DNA of 64,000 nt, taken from IMG/VR virus record IMGVR_UViG_3300047552_000255, positions 1 to 64,000 of that record; one strand, given 5' to 3'. How positions within the stretch are numbered: position 1 is the first letter of the stretch; each line of letters starts with the position of its first letter. This DNA comes from a virus. The notes under the pieces are model-generated. The model ran no database searches. It saw only the letters and a program-made list of their open reading frames with translations, and had not been told where the DNA came from. A program made the position numbers and the translations under genes. Positions 9,010 to 16,268 of this stretch are shown piece by piece.

Positions 9010-9363
9010 TTAGTTGGCCTTGGCCCGGATTGATTTGATGGTTCCATCAGCGTTGCGCTCAAACGTGAACGTCCAGTCAAGGACACGCTGCTGGGGTTGA
9101 ACTACTACCTGCGCTGGCGGCACATTGACCACCGGGGCGGACGGCTGCTGCACATGCAGCTTGCTCATCATGTCGGCCAGAGCGGCGGTCAGCTTTTCGT
9201 GCCCGTTGTCTTCTGGTGGCGTGGGAGCCGCCCGTTTGGGCAAGCGGTAAACCCCTGTGCGCCCTGCGGCGTTGAACACTTCTCCGTTAGCGCGATGAAC
9301 CGCCGCCCCCGACTCAAGGGCGTAGTCCTCCAGCATCGACGGGTCAAGATTCAGATCGGCCAT
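9010..9363 (-). CDS. Hypothetical late protein (117 aa)
   Basis: An N-terminal charged segment (MADLNLDPSMLEDYALESG), a Pro/Val/Gln-rich linker (about residues 75-95) and a C-terminal strand pair (VLDWTFTFERNADGTIKSIRAK) that is frequent in phage virion proteins. Immediately upstream of its ATG is one copy of the GTTAG operator-like element, and no ribosome-binding site is evident there. Function unknown, probably structural. Confidence 0.65.
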   Translation of the reverse strand: MADLNLDPSMLEDYALESGAAVHRANGEVFNAAGRTGVYRLPKRAAPTPPEDNGHEKLTAALADMMSKLHVQQPSAPVVNVPPAQVVVQPQQRVLDWTFTFERNADGTIKSIRAKAN

Positions 9364-9376
9364 GTTAGTGCGTTAG
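9364..9376. promoter_or_regulatory. GTTAG-type operator-like element at a start codon
   Basis: GTTAGTGCGTTAG, identical to the site at 30867. It touches the ATG of the minus-strand gene that starts at 9363 and lies within the 14-base gap to the next gene. No -10 follows at the right distance, so unlike other copies it is not in a promoter spacer. It could act as a roadblock site inside the late operon. Confidence 0.5.
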
Positions 9377-9377
9377 T

Positions 9378-12300
9378 TTACCCCAGACACTGCACGAGCG
9401 CCTCAAGTTTTTGTATCTTGGACTCGATGCGGCGTACCTCCAGCTCGGCGTCCTTGATCTTGATGGTCGAGCCATCCGAGTTCTTCAGCTCCACCTCGAT
9501 GGGCACCGGGATCGGGGAAATCTCCTGCGTGGCGGCGATGGACAGCTTGCCGTCCACATATGCCTGACGCCACTTCTCCTGCTGCTCTGGCTTCAGATCA
9601 GCCCACTTACCCTGCTTGGCGGTATCTGCGTAAGTACCCCACTGGTTGCCAGCCAGAACGAGCTGACCCTTGCGCTCACTTGCATCCACCCGCGCTTTAC
9701 GCTCCTCAGGCGTCTCGACCTTCTTGGCCCTAGTGGTCGCGGGTTTGGCGGGCTTGGCTGGCACGCCTGCTACGCTGCCTGTTATCCGCCCGGTCTCTTG
9801 GTCGTTGAAGCCGCCCATTCGGTTGGAGATTGAGCGCAACTCGCCTTCCAGCAAACCCAGCTTGGAGAGCTTGGTGATCAGTTCTTCGCGGCTAAGCTCA
9901 TCGTTCATGAAGTCAACGATGGCCCGCTGGCCCGCTACGATCTTTTGCGGAAACCCGAGGTCCGCCGGATACTCGTACCGCTGCTTTACTTCGACGTCAG
10001 TGGCTTCGGAGCCTTTGTTGACGGCAGGGGTTGGTTTGCCGACCGGCTTTCCATTTCCTTGTTCGACTGTGCTTCCGCCTTCTGGTTTCGGCTGTGTCGC
10101 TGCGCTATCTCCTGCTGGACTTGCTTCAACGACGTTTGTTGCAGGCTGTCCTGATACGCGTTTAGTGCCGCCAGCATCCGCTTCACTGGCTGTGGATCGC
10201 TCGCTCTTGCCTTGAAGGTACCCATCATCAATTCCTATTCCGGCCTGCTCAGCCGCACGTTGTTGTTCCTCGAACGGGGCAACATCCACGATACCACGGT
10301 CGGCCAAGTTTTTGTAAGCGGCGTACCACAGCAGCTTGCCCAGATCGTTGAGTTGAGAGAACTCAGCAGTGCCCGAGGAGCGCATGTCGTCCCAGTCGGC
10401 AGCAGCTTGGCTCATCACGTCGGGGTCAACGTGGTGCTTGAGCATCAGACGACGCTGGTCGGGTGTCGCAGCTTGGATGGCCGCAGCCACCTCGTCCATC
10501 TGGTTGAACCGCTTTTCGTCAACCGCGTCCTCAACAGAGTTGGCCTGAGTGGCTTGCACCATCTGCCCGGTGCCGTCCTCGTTGAACTCCATCGCGGTGA
10601 CGCCGTCGTCCTTGGCCGCGAGGTTGCCCTGCTTGGTCATCTGCTTGACCGCAGTCATACCGAAGCCACCCATCTCGTTGAGGGCCTTGGTCACGGTCGA
10701 GCGGCTCTTCATACCTAGAGCGTCGGCGATCTGCTGGGCGTTCATGGGCTGGCGGGTAGAGTGACCTTCCTCGTCCAGACCGCGAGCCATGCGCAGGATG
10801 TCCCAATACTGCTTCTTCAGCGCCTTGATGCTTCCGTCTTGCCCGTGAACCAGAATGAGCTGGTCGCTGTGGCGTCCGGTCTTGGCTTCTTGCAGGGCGG
10901 TCGTGACCTTTGGGTCCGCGCCTTCCAGATTGTTGACGGGAACCAGCCCGCCCTCGGGGTTCAGGATAGAGACCAGCGCCTTGCGGTCGCGGCCTTGGGT
11001 GTCCTTGCCGAACACCACCGGGGCGTGGGCTTGTGTTGCTACTGCACCTTGCCCTGCGTTGCTGGGAACGACTGCGCTGGATACCCCGCTTTGTGCATCA
11101 GTTCCAGTTGATACAGGTACGCCACTTGCTGCGGCGGTATTTGGAGCTGCTGCGCTAGTCTGCGCTGCTCCCGTGTCAGTCGGGGCGTCTTTACCGAGGA
11201 GGACATCGGCGGCTTGTTGGAGGTCTTGTACATGCGGAACGGCAGGTGGCGCAACCGGAGCAGCGGGTGCTGTGGTGGCGGCTTGAGCGGCAGCGGCGTT
11301 GTCGGCCACGGCCTGAGTAGTGACTTGCTTGTCTTCGGCCTTTTGCTTTGCGGCTTTCTCGGCATCTCGCTTGGCTTTCTCGGCGTCACGCTTTGCTTGG
11401 GCCTGCGCCTTGTCGAACGCACGCTGGGCTTCTTGCATGTCGGAGCGCACAGCAGCAACGCCGGACTTGTCGCCCTCTTGGAGCGCCACGCGGATGCGGG
11501 CCGTAGCCTCGTCGTAGTTGTCCTGAGTCAGCACACCATTCGCTACGCCGGAGCGCAGGTCTTCGTGCAGCTTGACCAGTTCGGCTGTGACCAGCCGCTT
11601 GCCCTTGCCGTCCACCGGGCTTACCTTGCCGTCCTTGCCGGGAGACAGGAATACGCCTTCAGCGTCGGACTGCTTTTGCTTCCATGCCTGCTCGTTGGCG
11701 GCACGCTTCTCTGACTCGGCCTGTGCGGCGGCTGCGGCAGCTTGTTCCTCGGGTGTCGGAGGGGGAGCTTGCGGAACCGGAGCCGGTGGCGGAATGGTGA
11801 TAGGCGAGGCGGGCGGAGCCCCAGCGGGTGTGAGGTTCTGCCCGGTCAAGACGTTTGTAGACGCCCCACCCTCTACGAGCGCAGCGGGGGTGTTGGAGCG
11901 ACGACCGTGTATGCCGCCGAACGAACCGAGCAGACCCTCGACCATACCCCCGGCCACGCCAGCGTTAAGGCGTCGAGACGCGGCTTCTTCTGGCGACACA
12001 CTGCCGTTGTACCCCATCTCCATTTCGTTCTGGAGCAGTTCACTGGTAGCCCCGGTCGCCGCCTGAGACGCCCCGGACTTGCCCATGCGGGTGAGGAGGT
12101 TCCCGCTGAAACCGGTGCCGCGCTTGATACGCCCTAGCAGCATAGCCTCGGGCAGGGTTTCAGTGAGTCCGTATGGAACGCCACCTAGTAGTGCCGCGCC
12201 GCCCCCGTCAGGGTTTCCACCGTCTACCGACTCTTGGTACAGGGAGCCTACGCCTTGGGCGTAATTCATCGCCGCGCCGCCCATGATGTCGGACGCCATG

Positions 12301-12791
12301 CCGCGCCCCGCTTGGACGGCAGCTTTCTTGGCAGCGTAGCCTTCTGCGGCACCCATTGCACCGCCACCCAGCCACTTGGGGGCGAACGCCAGCCCACGAG
12401 ACAAGGCTGTCGGTATAGCCACTTCGGGCATCACTGCACTGGCGGCTACGGTCCCTGCGATATTGGGAACCTGCTTACCGACTTGATACATCAGCCACGC
12501 AGGCATGGAGCCGACGGACTGATCCTCGACACGCTCAAGGTCCGGGCGACCGTTGATCCGAGACTCGTACTGGTTCTCGTCAGCGCGTTGGTTCAGCCAG
12601 TCACGCGCACCTGTGGCCCCAACGGCATCCGACGCAGCAGCACCGGCTGAGTACATCAGCCCTTGGAAGTCGTCAACCCCGGACGACAAGCCCGCCGCGA
12701 GGGCGTTGCGCTTCTGCGGCTCCGGCAGGCGAACCTCATGGACGTCGCGCCACGAGTCGCTGCTCGTTACATCTTTCCAGTTTCCTGCCAT
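9378..12791 (-). CDS. Large internal virion (ejection) protein with HTH-like segment
   Basis: 1137 residues. The N-terminal third contains several Ala/Gly-rich hydrophobic stretches, as in phage internal/ejection proteins that cross the envelope. Around residues 330-600 is a long Pro/Ala and Lys/Ala/Glu low-complexity helical region. Near residues 680-730 the sequence QPMNAQQIADALGMKSRST looks like a helix-turn-helix. Residues around 840-960 are another Ser/Thr/Pro-rich linker. Two linkers are overlapped by good out-of-frame ORFs (9986-10228 and 11039-11206). An AAGG site precedes the start. The ejection role is inferred from size, composition and position. Confidence 0.65.
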   Translation of the reverse strand: MAGNWKDVTSSDSWRDVHEVRLPEPQKRNALAAGLSSGVDDFQGLMYSAGAAASDAVGATGARDWLNQRADENQYESRINGRPDLERVEDQSVGSMPAWLMYQVGKQVPNIAGTVAASAVMPEVAIPTALSRGLAFAPKWLGGGAMGAAEGYAAKKAAVQAGRGMASDIMGGAAMNYAQGVGSLYQESVDGGNPDGGGAALLGGVPYGLTETLPEAMLLGRIKRGTGFSGNLLTRMGKSGASQAATGATSELLQNEMEMGYNGSVSPEEAASRRLNAGVAGGMVEGLLGSFGGIHGRRSNTPAALVEGGASTNVLTGQNLTPAGAPPASPITIPPPAPVPQAPPPTPEEQAAAAAAQAESEKRAANEQAWKQKQSDAEGVFLSPGKDGKVSPVDGKGKRLVTAELVKLHEDLRSGVANGVLTQDNYDEATARIRVALQEGDKSGVAAVRSDMQEAQRAFDKAQAQAKRDAEKAKRDAEKAAKQKAEDKQVTTQAVADNAAAAQAATTAPAAPVAPPAVPHVQDLQQAADVLLGKDAPTDTGAAQTSAAAPNTAAASGVPVSTGTDAQSGVSSAVVPSNAGQGAVATQAHAPVVFGKDTQGRDRKALVSILNPEGGLVPVNNLEGADPKVTTALQEAKTGRHSDQLILVHGQDGSIKALKKQYWDILRMARGLDEEGHSTRQPMNAQQIADALGMKSRSTVTKALNEMGGFGMTAVKQMTKQGNLAAKDDGVTAMEFNEDGTGQMVQATQANSVEDAVDEKRFNQMDEVAAAIQAATPDQRRLMLKHHVDPDVMSQAAADWDDMRSSGTAEFSQLNDLGKLLWYAAYKNLADRGIVDVAPFEEQQRAAEQAGIGIDDGYLQGKSERSTASEADAGGTKRVSGQPATNVVEASPAGDSAATQPKPEGGSTVEQGNGKPVGKPTPAVNKGSEATDVEVKQRYEYPADLGFPQKIVAGQRAIVDFMNDELSREELITKLSKLGLLEGELRSISNRMGGFNDQETGRITGSVAGVPAKPAKPATTRAKKVETPEERKARVDASERKGQLVLAGNQWGTYADTAKQGKWADLKPEQQEKWRQAYVDGKLSIAATQEISPIPVPIEVELKNSDGSTIKIKDAELEVRRIESKIQKLEALVQCLG
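9986..10228 (-). CDS. Candidate nested gene inside the 1137-aa virion protein (80 aa)
   Basis: An out-of-frame ORF on the same strand. Three ATGs in a row (10231, 10228, 10225) follow TAGGA at 4, 7 and 10 bases. The product is soluble, basic and helical (e.g. RMLAALNAYQDSLQQTSLKQ), and its codons mostly end in G or C like real genes here. Over the same stretch the main frame is a low-complexity linker (KPEGGSTVEQGNGKPVGKP) with unusually many A/T-ending codons. This is the expected mark of overprinting, but it could also reflect an old pair of compensating frameshifts. No homology was recognised. Confidence 0.45.
   Translation of the reverse strand: MMGTFKARASDPQPVKRMLAALNAYQDSLQQTSLKQVQQEIAQRHSRNQKAEAQSNKEMESRSANQPLPSTKAPKPLTSK
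11039..11206 (-). CDS. Candidate second nested ORF in the 1137-aa virion protein (55 aa)
   Basis: Same strand, shifted frame. The ORF reads MSSSVKTPRLTREQRRLAQQ and continues as a compact helical sequence with many G/C-ending codons. The main frame here is an Ala/Thr/Ser/Pro linker with A/T-ending codons. No good ribosome-binding site is visible before the ATG at 11206, so support is weaker than for the ORF at 9986. Upstream of 11206 the same frame looks like an ordinary shadow. Confidence 0.3.
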   Translation of the reverse strand: MSSSVKTPRLTREQRRLAQQLQIPPQQVAYLYQLELMHKAGYPAQSFPATQGKVQ

Positions 12792-12799
12792 GTTAAGCC

Positions 12800-14518
12800 T
12801 TATTGGATGTAGCCAGCTTGCTTACCTTGGGCGATTTCTGCGGGCGTGAGCGGGGGCATCTTGTTGCGAGCCCGCATACCGTTTACTTCTTCCAGAGTTC
12901 GGGGGCCTGTGGGCTCTGCGCCGTCATACCCGATGATCACTCCGCCCCGACCACGAATCGGCGTGCCTTGCAGTTTTGGGCCAGCCATTGCTGCGGGCTT
13001 CGCGGTGCTCGGCTCGGCGGGCTTCTTCTGGGGCTTGGACATGCCAGCTTCTTTGACGCTGAGCATGCGTTCCCCGCTCGGGCCAACGTAGACATAACGC
13101 AGTTCACCTGCGTCGTTCTCCTGCAAGACCATCTGCACGCCTGCTTTCGCGGCTTCCTGTTTGAGCGTCTTGTACTCGCCGATCTCCATGCCAAGCGGCA
13201 TCTTCTCGCCGTTGTAGCCGTTGTACAGCGGCTGGCCGTTTTCCTTATCGACGTAGGTGTACGTGCCGTCGTCGTTCTTTTGCTGGATAACTGCACGCTT
13301 GAGTACAGACCCACCGGAGCCGCGACTGCTTCCATCGTTGAGGCTCAGCGGCTGGCCGTCCTTCACGTTGAGCACGTTGAACCGCGTGATGAGGGCGCGG
13401 CGTTTTTCCGCGTACTTCGGATCAGACGGGTCGAGGTTGCTCAACTCCTCTTGGATACCAGCAGCTTCCGTGCGGCGGGCCTTCTGATCGTCGATGACCC
13501 CGATCTGCGCGTTCTTGTAGTCGGCGTTGGTCTTGGCGTTAGTTGCCGCAGCGTTGGCCGTGATGCGCCCGTTCTCATCCGTAACGCTCTGGTGCTTGGT
13601 GTTGTTGCCGGTGTCCACAGTGCCTTTGAGAGACGCGTTGAACTTGCTGACCAGCTCGCCCATGTCCTTGCTTACCCCGGACAGCATAGTGAGTCCATCT
13701 TGAGCAAAGCCGCCATCCATCAGCGCGTGCGCCGTGGCGATCTGGCGGAGCTGGGCGGGGCTTACCTGAATGAACTCAGACTTGCCGTTCTTCACCAGCT
13801 TCAGTTCCCGGTAGCCTGTCGGCTTGCCCTTGGCGTCCAGTACGTCACCAGCGTCGTAGATAGGCAGTCCGGACATGCTCGAAGCGTTGAGGCCGGGCAG
13901 CATCTCACGAATCTGGTCGTCGGTCATCTTGCCGACCTTGCCGTACACATCTTCCTTGTCCAGCTCGCGGGACTTCGCATCCAACGCGGCAAATACGTCC
14001 GGCCCGGCCCGCTTGGCTGCTGCCAGTGTGTAGAGGGCTTGCAGGTTGTCGCGGGGGTTAGCCGCACGCGTCTGCACCGTGGGGCCTGTCATTGCACCTT
14101 GGCCCGTAGCCTGCCCTGCGTCGTTGTACTGCGTCGGGGCCTGCCCACTCACGTTGTACTTGGGGGCCATGCCCGGCATGGCAGACTTGCCGAGCATCGC
14201 AGCTTCCTCGTTTCCGAGACGAGCTGTTGCATCCACCAACCCTTTACCGCCGCTCGTGTTCAACACCTGCACGGACTTGTCGCTCATGCCGGACGTGTTC
14301 CCGGCCACCACGCCGTTGGTACGCAGACCAGTCAAGCCACGAAAGGCCTCGTCCTCGTTGGCCCGGTCGCGCATGCGGTTTGAAAAATCCATTGCCTGCC
14401 GGTCAGCTTCCGCCTGCGCACGTTTCTCTGCTGCGTCGCGGCGGTCGTCTTCCAGCAACTTGAAGTAGACGTCTTGGCCCCTGTCGAAGCCCTGAACAAA
14501 GCTATTGCCGAATCCCAT
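12800..14518 (-). CDS. Internal virion / tail-associated protein (572 aa)
   Basis: AAGGAG precedes the ATG by six bases. The N-terminus (GFGNSFVQGFDRGQDVYFKLL) is followed by a charged coiled-coil-like stretch (residues 22-60) rich in Asp/Arg/Ala, then long Ala/Gly/Asp/Lys-rich helical segments and a basic Pro-rich C-terminus. There is no enzymatic motif. It lies between the S74-tailed protein and the 1137-residue protein, the usual place for internal core proteins in podoviruses. The assignment is by context. Confidence 0.6.
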   Translation of the reverse strand: MGFGNSFVQGFDRGQDVYFKLLEDDRRDAAEKRAQAEADRQAMDFSNRMRDRANEDEAFRGLTGLRTNGVVAGNTSGMSDKSVQVLNTSGGKGLVDATARLGNEEAAMLGKSAMPGMAPKYNVSGQAPTQYNDAGQATGQGAMTGPTVQTRAANPRDNLQALYTLAAAKRAGPDVFAALDAKSRELDKEDVYGKVGKMTDDQIREMLPGLNASSMSGLPIYDAGDVLDAKGKPTGYRELKLVKNGKSEFIQVSPAQLRQIATAHALMDGGFAQDGLTMLSGVSKDMGELVSKFNASLKGTVDTGNNTKHQSVTDENGRITANAAATNAKTNADYKNAQIGVIDDQKARRTEAAGIQEELSNLDPSDPKYAEKRRALITRFNVLNVKDGQPLSLNDGSSRGSGGSVLKRAVIQQKNDDGTYTYVDKENGQPLYNGYNGEKMPLGMEIGEYKTLKQEAAKAGVQMVLQENDAGELRYVYVGPSGERMLSVKEAGMSKPQKKPAEPSTAKPAAMAGPKLQGTPIRGRGGVIIGYDGAEPTGPRTLEEVNGMRARNKMPPLTPAEIAQGKQAGYIQ

Positions 14519-14527
14519 ATCAGCTCC

Positions 14528-15628
14528 TTACAGCTTGGAGTAGTCCACGCCGTCAAACCCGTTCCATGCGCCAGCGATGTACGCATCGGGGCGGAACACC
14601 GCAACCTCATCAGCCATGACGCCGACGATTGTTGGCCCGCCGTCGATGAAGTTGTACGAATAAACATTGAGCCCGTCTGGGCGGGTGCCCAGCAGCTTCA
14701 CGTTGGTCTTCAGTCGGCGGTCGGACAGGAACGCTGCCATCGACGCCATACCGCCTTGCGTTGCAGCGGCTTTTCCGAGCCCAGCAGCCAGCGCACCGGC
14801 ACCTTGACCCAAGATAGCCCCAAACGGATCGGCCTCGGACTGAGAGAGCTTGTCCATGCCGAGCTTGTACTGGGACTGGGCACCATACATGCCAGTTGCG
14901 TTGGAGCCCATAGCCCCACCGAGACCGCCAGCGGTGTTCCAGCCAGAGTTCATGCCCGAGAGGCCGGAGTTGGTCAGGCCAAGGCCTGCGGCTCCGAAGC
15001 CAGCGCCAGCGCCAGTGGCTTGCATGCCCATCGTCGGGTAGCCGTTCAGTGCGCCAGCGGCGCGGTCGGTCAGTGCGTAGCCCTCTTGGCGAGCAGCTTC
15101 ACGAACCTTGTTTCCTGCGTTGGCAGCGGCCACGGCCTGCATCAGGCTGTTGTCATTCATCGACGCGAGCGCCGCGCCGGAGTTCATGTTGATACCGCGA
15201 GAGGCCAGATTGCGGGCCGTCATGCCTTGGGCGTTGGCGAACGAGGCGTTCACACCCTGCATTGCTTCTTCGCCAAGCTGGTTGGCGCGGTCGCCCTCGT
15301 TGAAGCTCTTGGCGTCGGAGATCATCCGGTCTTGCATGCCGGTGAGTTCGCCACGACGGCCCAGTGCCCACTCGCGGTCAGCTTGAGATTGATCCCACGC
15401 TGTCTTCGACGAGTCCAATCCAAACTGGAGCTGCTGCCGTTGCAGTGGTGCCATGTCGCGGGAGTTGGACATGATCTCTTTGATCGCGTCGTTCTGGACG
15501 CCCATCGAGTCGATCTGTGCTTGAACCAGACGCGGGTCTGGCGGAGGAGCCGAATTGCCGCCCTTGCCACCGCCGGGGTACAGGCGAATGCCTGACTGGT
15601 AACCGCTGTGTTTGTTAGGGATTAACAT
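14528..15628 (-). CDS. Virion protein with C-terminal peptidase S74-like chaperone domain
   Basis: 366 residues. The middle is Ala/Gly/Asn/Met-rich and helical (residues 100-270). The last 75 residues begin FLSDRRLKTNVKLLGTRPDG and include VGVMADEV and VDYSKL. That is the pattern of intramolecular chaperone autoprocessing (S74) domains, where the Ser of SD-R-LK is the self-cleavage site. S74 domains normally end tail spikes and fibres; here the protein lies among nozzle and core genes. Starts 14 bases inside the GNAT gene. GGAG lies seven bases before the ATG. Confidence 0.75.
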   Translation of the reverse strand: MLIPNKHSGYQSGIRLYPGGGKGGNSAPPPDPRLVQAQIDSMGVQNDAIKEIMSNSRDMAPLQRQQLQFGLDSSKTAWDQSQADREWALGRRGELTGMQDRMISDAKSFNEGDRANQLGEEAMQGVNASFANAQGMTARNLASRGINMNSGAALASMNDNSLMQAVAAANAGNKVREAARQEGYALTDRAAGALNGYPTMGMQATGAGAGFGAAGLGLTNSGLSGMNSGWNTAGGLGGAMGSNATGMYGAQSQYKLGMDKLSQSEADPFGAILGQGAGALAAGLGKAAATQGGMASMAAFLSDRRLKTNVKLLGTRPDGLNVYSYNFIDGGPTIVGVMADEVAVFRPDAYIAGAWNGFDGVDYSKL

Positions 15629-16034
15629 ACTTGCACTCCGAGCGTCGCATGACGTACAAAATCACATCGCCGCCGTCGCTGGCTGCGCCTTGAAGGGTGG
15701 CCTCCTGCCGGAAGCCGAGATGCTCATCAAACTTCCGAGCGTCCATATTCCATGCCTCCACGTACCCGCTTACGCGTGAGCACCCAAGCTGCACGAACGG
15801 GTACAAAAACGCGGCCCGCAGATACTCTTTGGTCATCCAGCGCTTGCCCGGAACGGCGGCAACGTGCATCCACACGTTGTGCTTGTTGTAGCCCTCGTAG
15901 ATCACGCCGGCTATCAACTCCCCGTCTCGCTCCAAGCCGAGCGCCTGCATTCCGGCTACCATGTTGACTGAGGTGTACTGGCTTACAAACGCGTAAACCC
16001 GTGCTGGATTGTCCCAAACAATACGTGTAGCCAT
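15615..16034 (-). CDS. GNAT-family N-acetyltransferase-like protein
   Basis: 139 residues with a GNAT-like layout: an internal strand (GELIAGVIYEGYN), a following strand (VWMHVAAVPGKRW), a helix and AFLYPFVQLGCSRVSGYVEAWNMDARKFDEHLGFRQEA-like core (the NxxSxxLxEKLGF-type helix is recognisable as ARKFDEHLGF). Similar small GNAT proteins lie between tail genes of many podoviruses; the substrate is unknown. It has its own promoter-like sequence upstream with the operator element in the spacer (16042-16070). Confidence 0.7.
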   Translation of the reverse strand: MATRIVWDNPARVYAFVSQYTSVNMVAGMQALGLERDGELIAGVIYEGYNKHNVWMHVAAVPGKRWMTKEYLRAAFLYPFVQLGCSRVSGYVEAWNMDARKFDEHLGFRQEATLQGAASDGGDVILYVMRRSECKYVNP

Positions 16035-16041
16035 CGCGGGG

Positions 16042-16070
16042 ATTGTAAGCTAACACGTTAGACATGGCTA
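16042..16070 (-). promoter_or_regulatory. Minus-strand promoter with operator in spacer
   Basis: -10 TACAAT (16042-16047), 17-bp spacer, -35 TAGCCA (16065-16070). The spacer carries CTAACACGTTAG (16050-16061), a near-perfect 12-bp palindrome. It would drive the GNAT gene and the genes downstream toward 429. The same architecture repeats at 21774, 27506, 30229 and 30857. Confidence 0.55.
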
Positions 16071-16268
16071 GGTCGTTCCCTGCAAGCGGGCGATGATTTC
16101 GTTGACCTTGGAGATGATCTGCGCGGTTGTGGCGGCGCTGTCCAGTGGCTTGATGACTGGCTGGGCCTGCGCGGTGATGTAGCTGGTGACGTCCTGAAGC
16201 GCCCGCAGTAGCTGGGCGTCGTTGTTCCCGTTGTACGGGGGGACTGTCTGGAACTTGCGGGATGCCAT
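16068..16268 (-). CDS. Small late protein (66 aa)
   Basis: Starts MASRKFQTVPPYNGNNDAQL and continues as two amphipathic helices. Its start overlaps the stop of the tail-nozzle gene by one base. Very short virion-associated proteins in this position are common in podoviruses. No function recognised. Confidence 0.7.
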   Translation of the reverse strand: MASRKFQTVPPYNGNNDAQLLRALQDVTSYITAQAQPVIKPLDSAATTAQIISKVNEIIARLQGTT

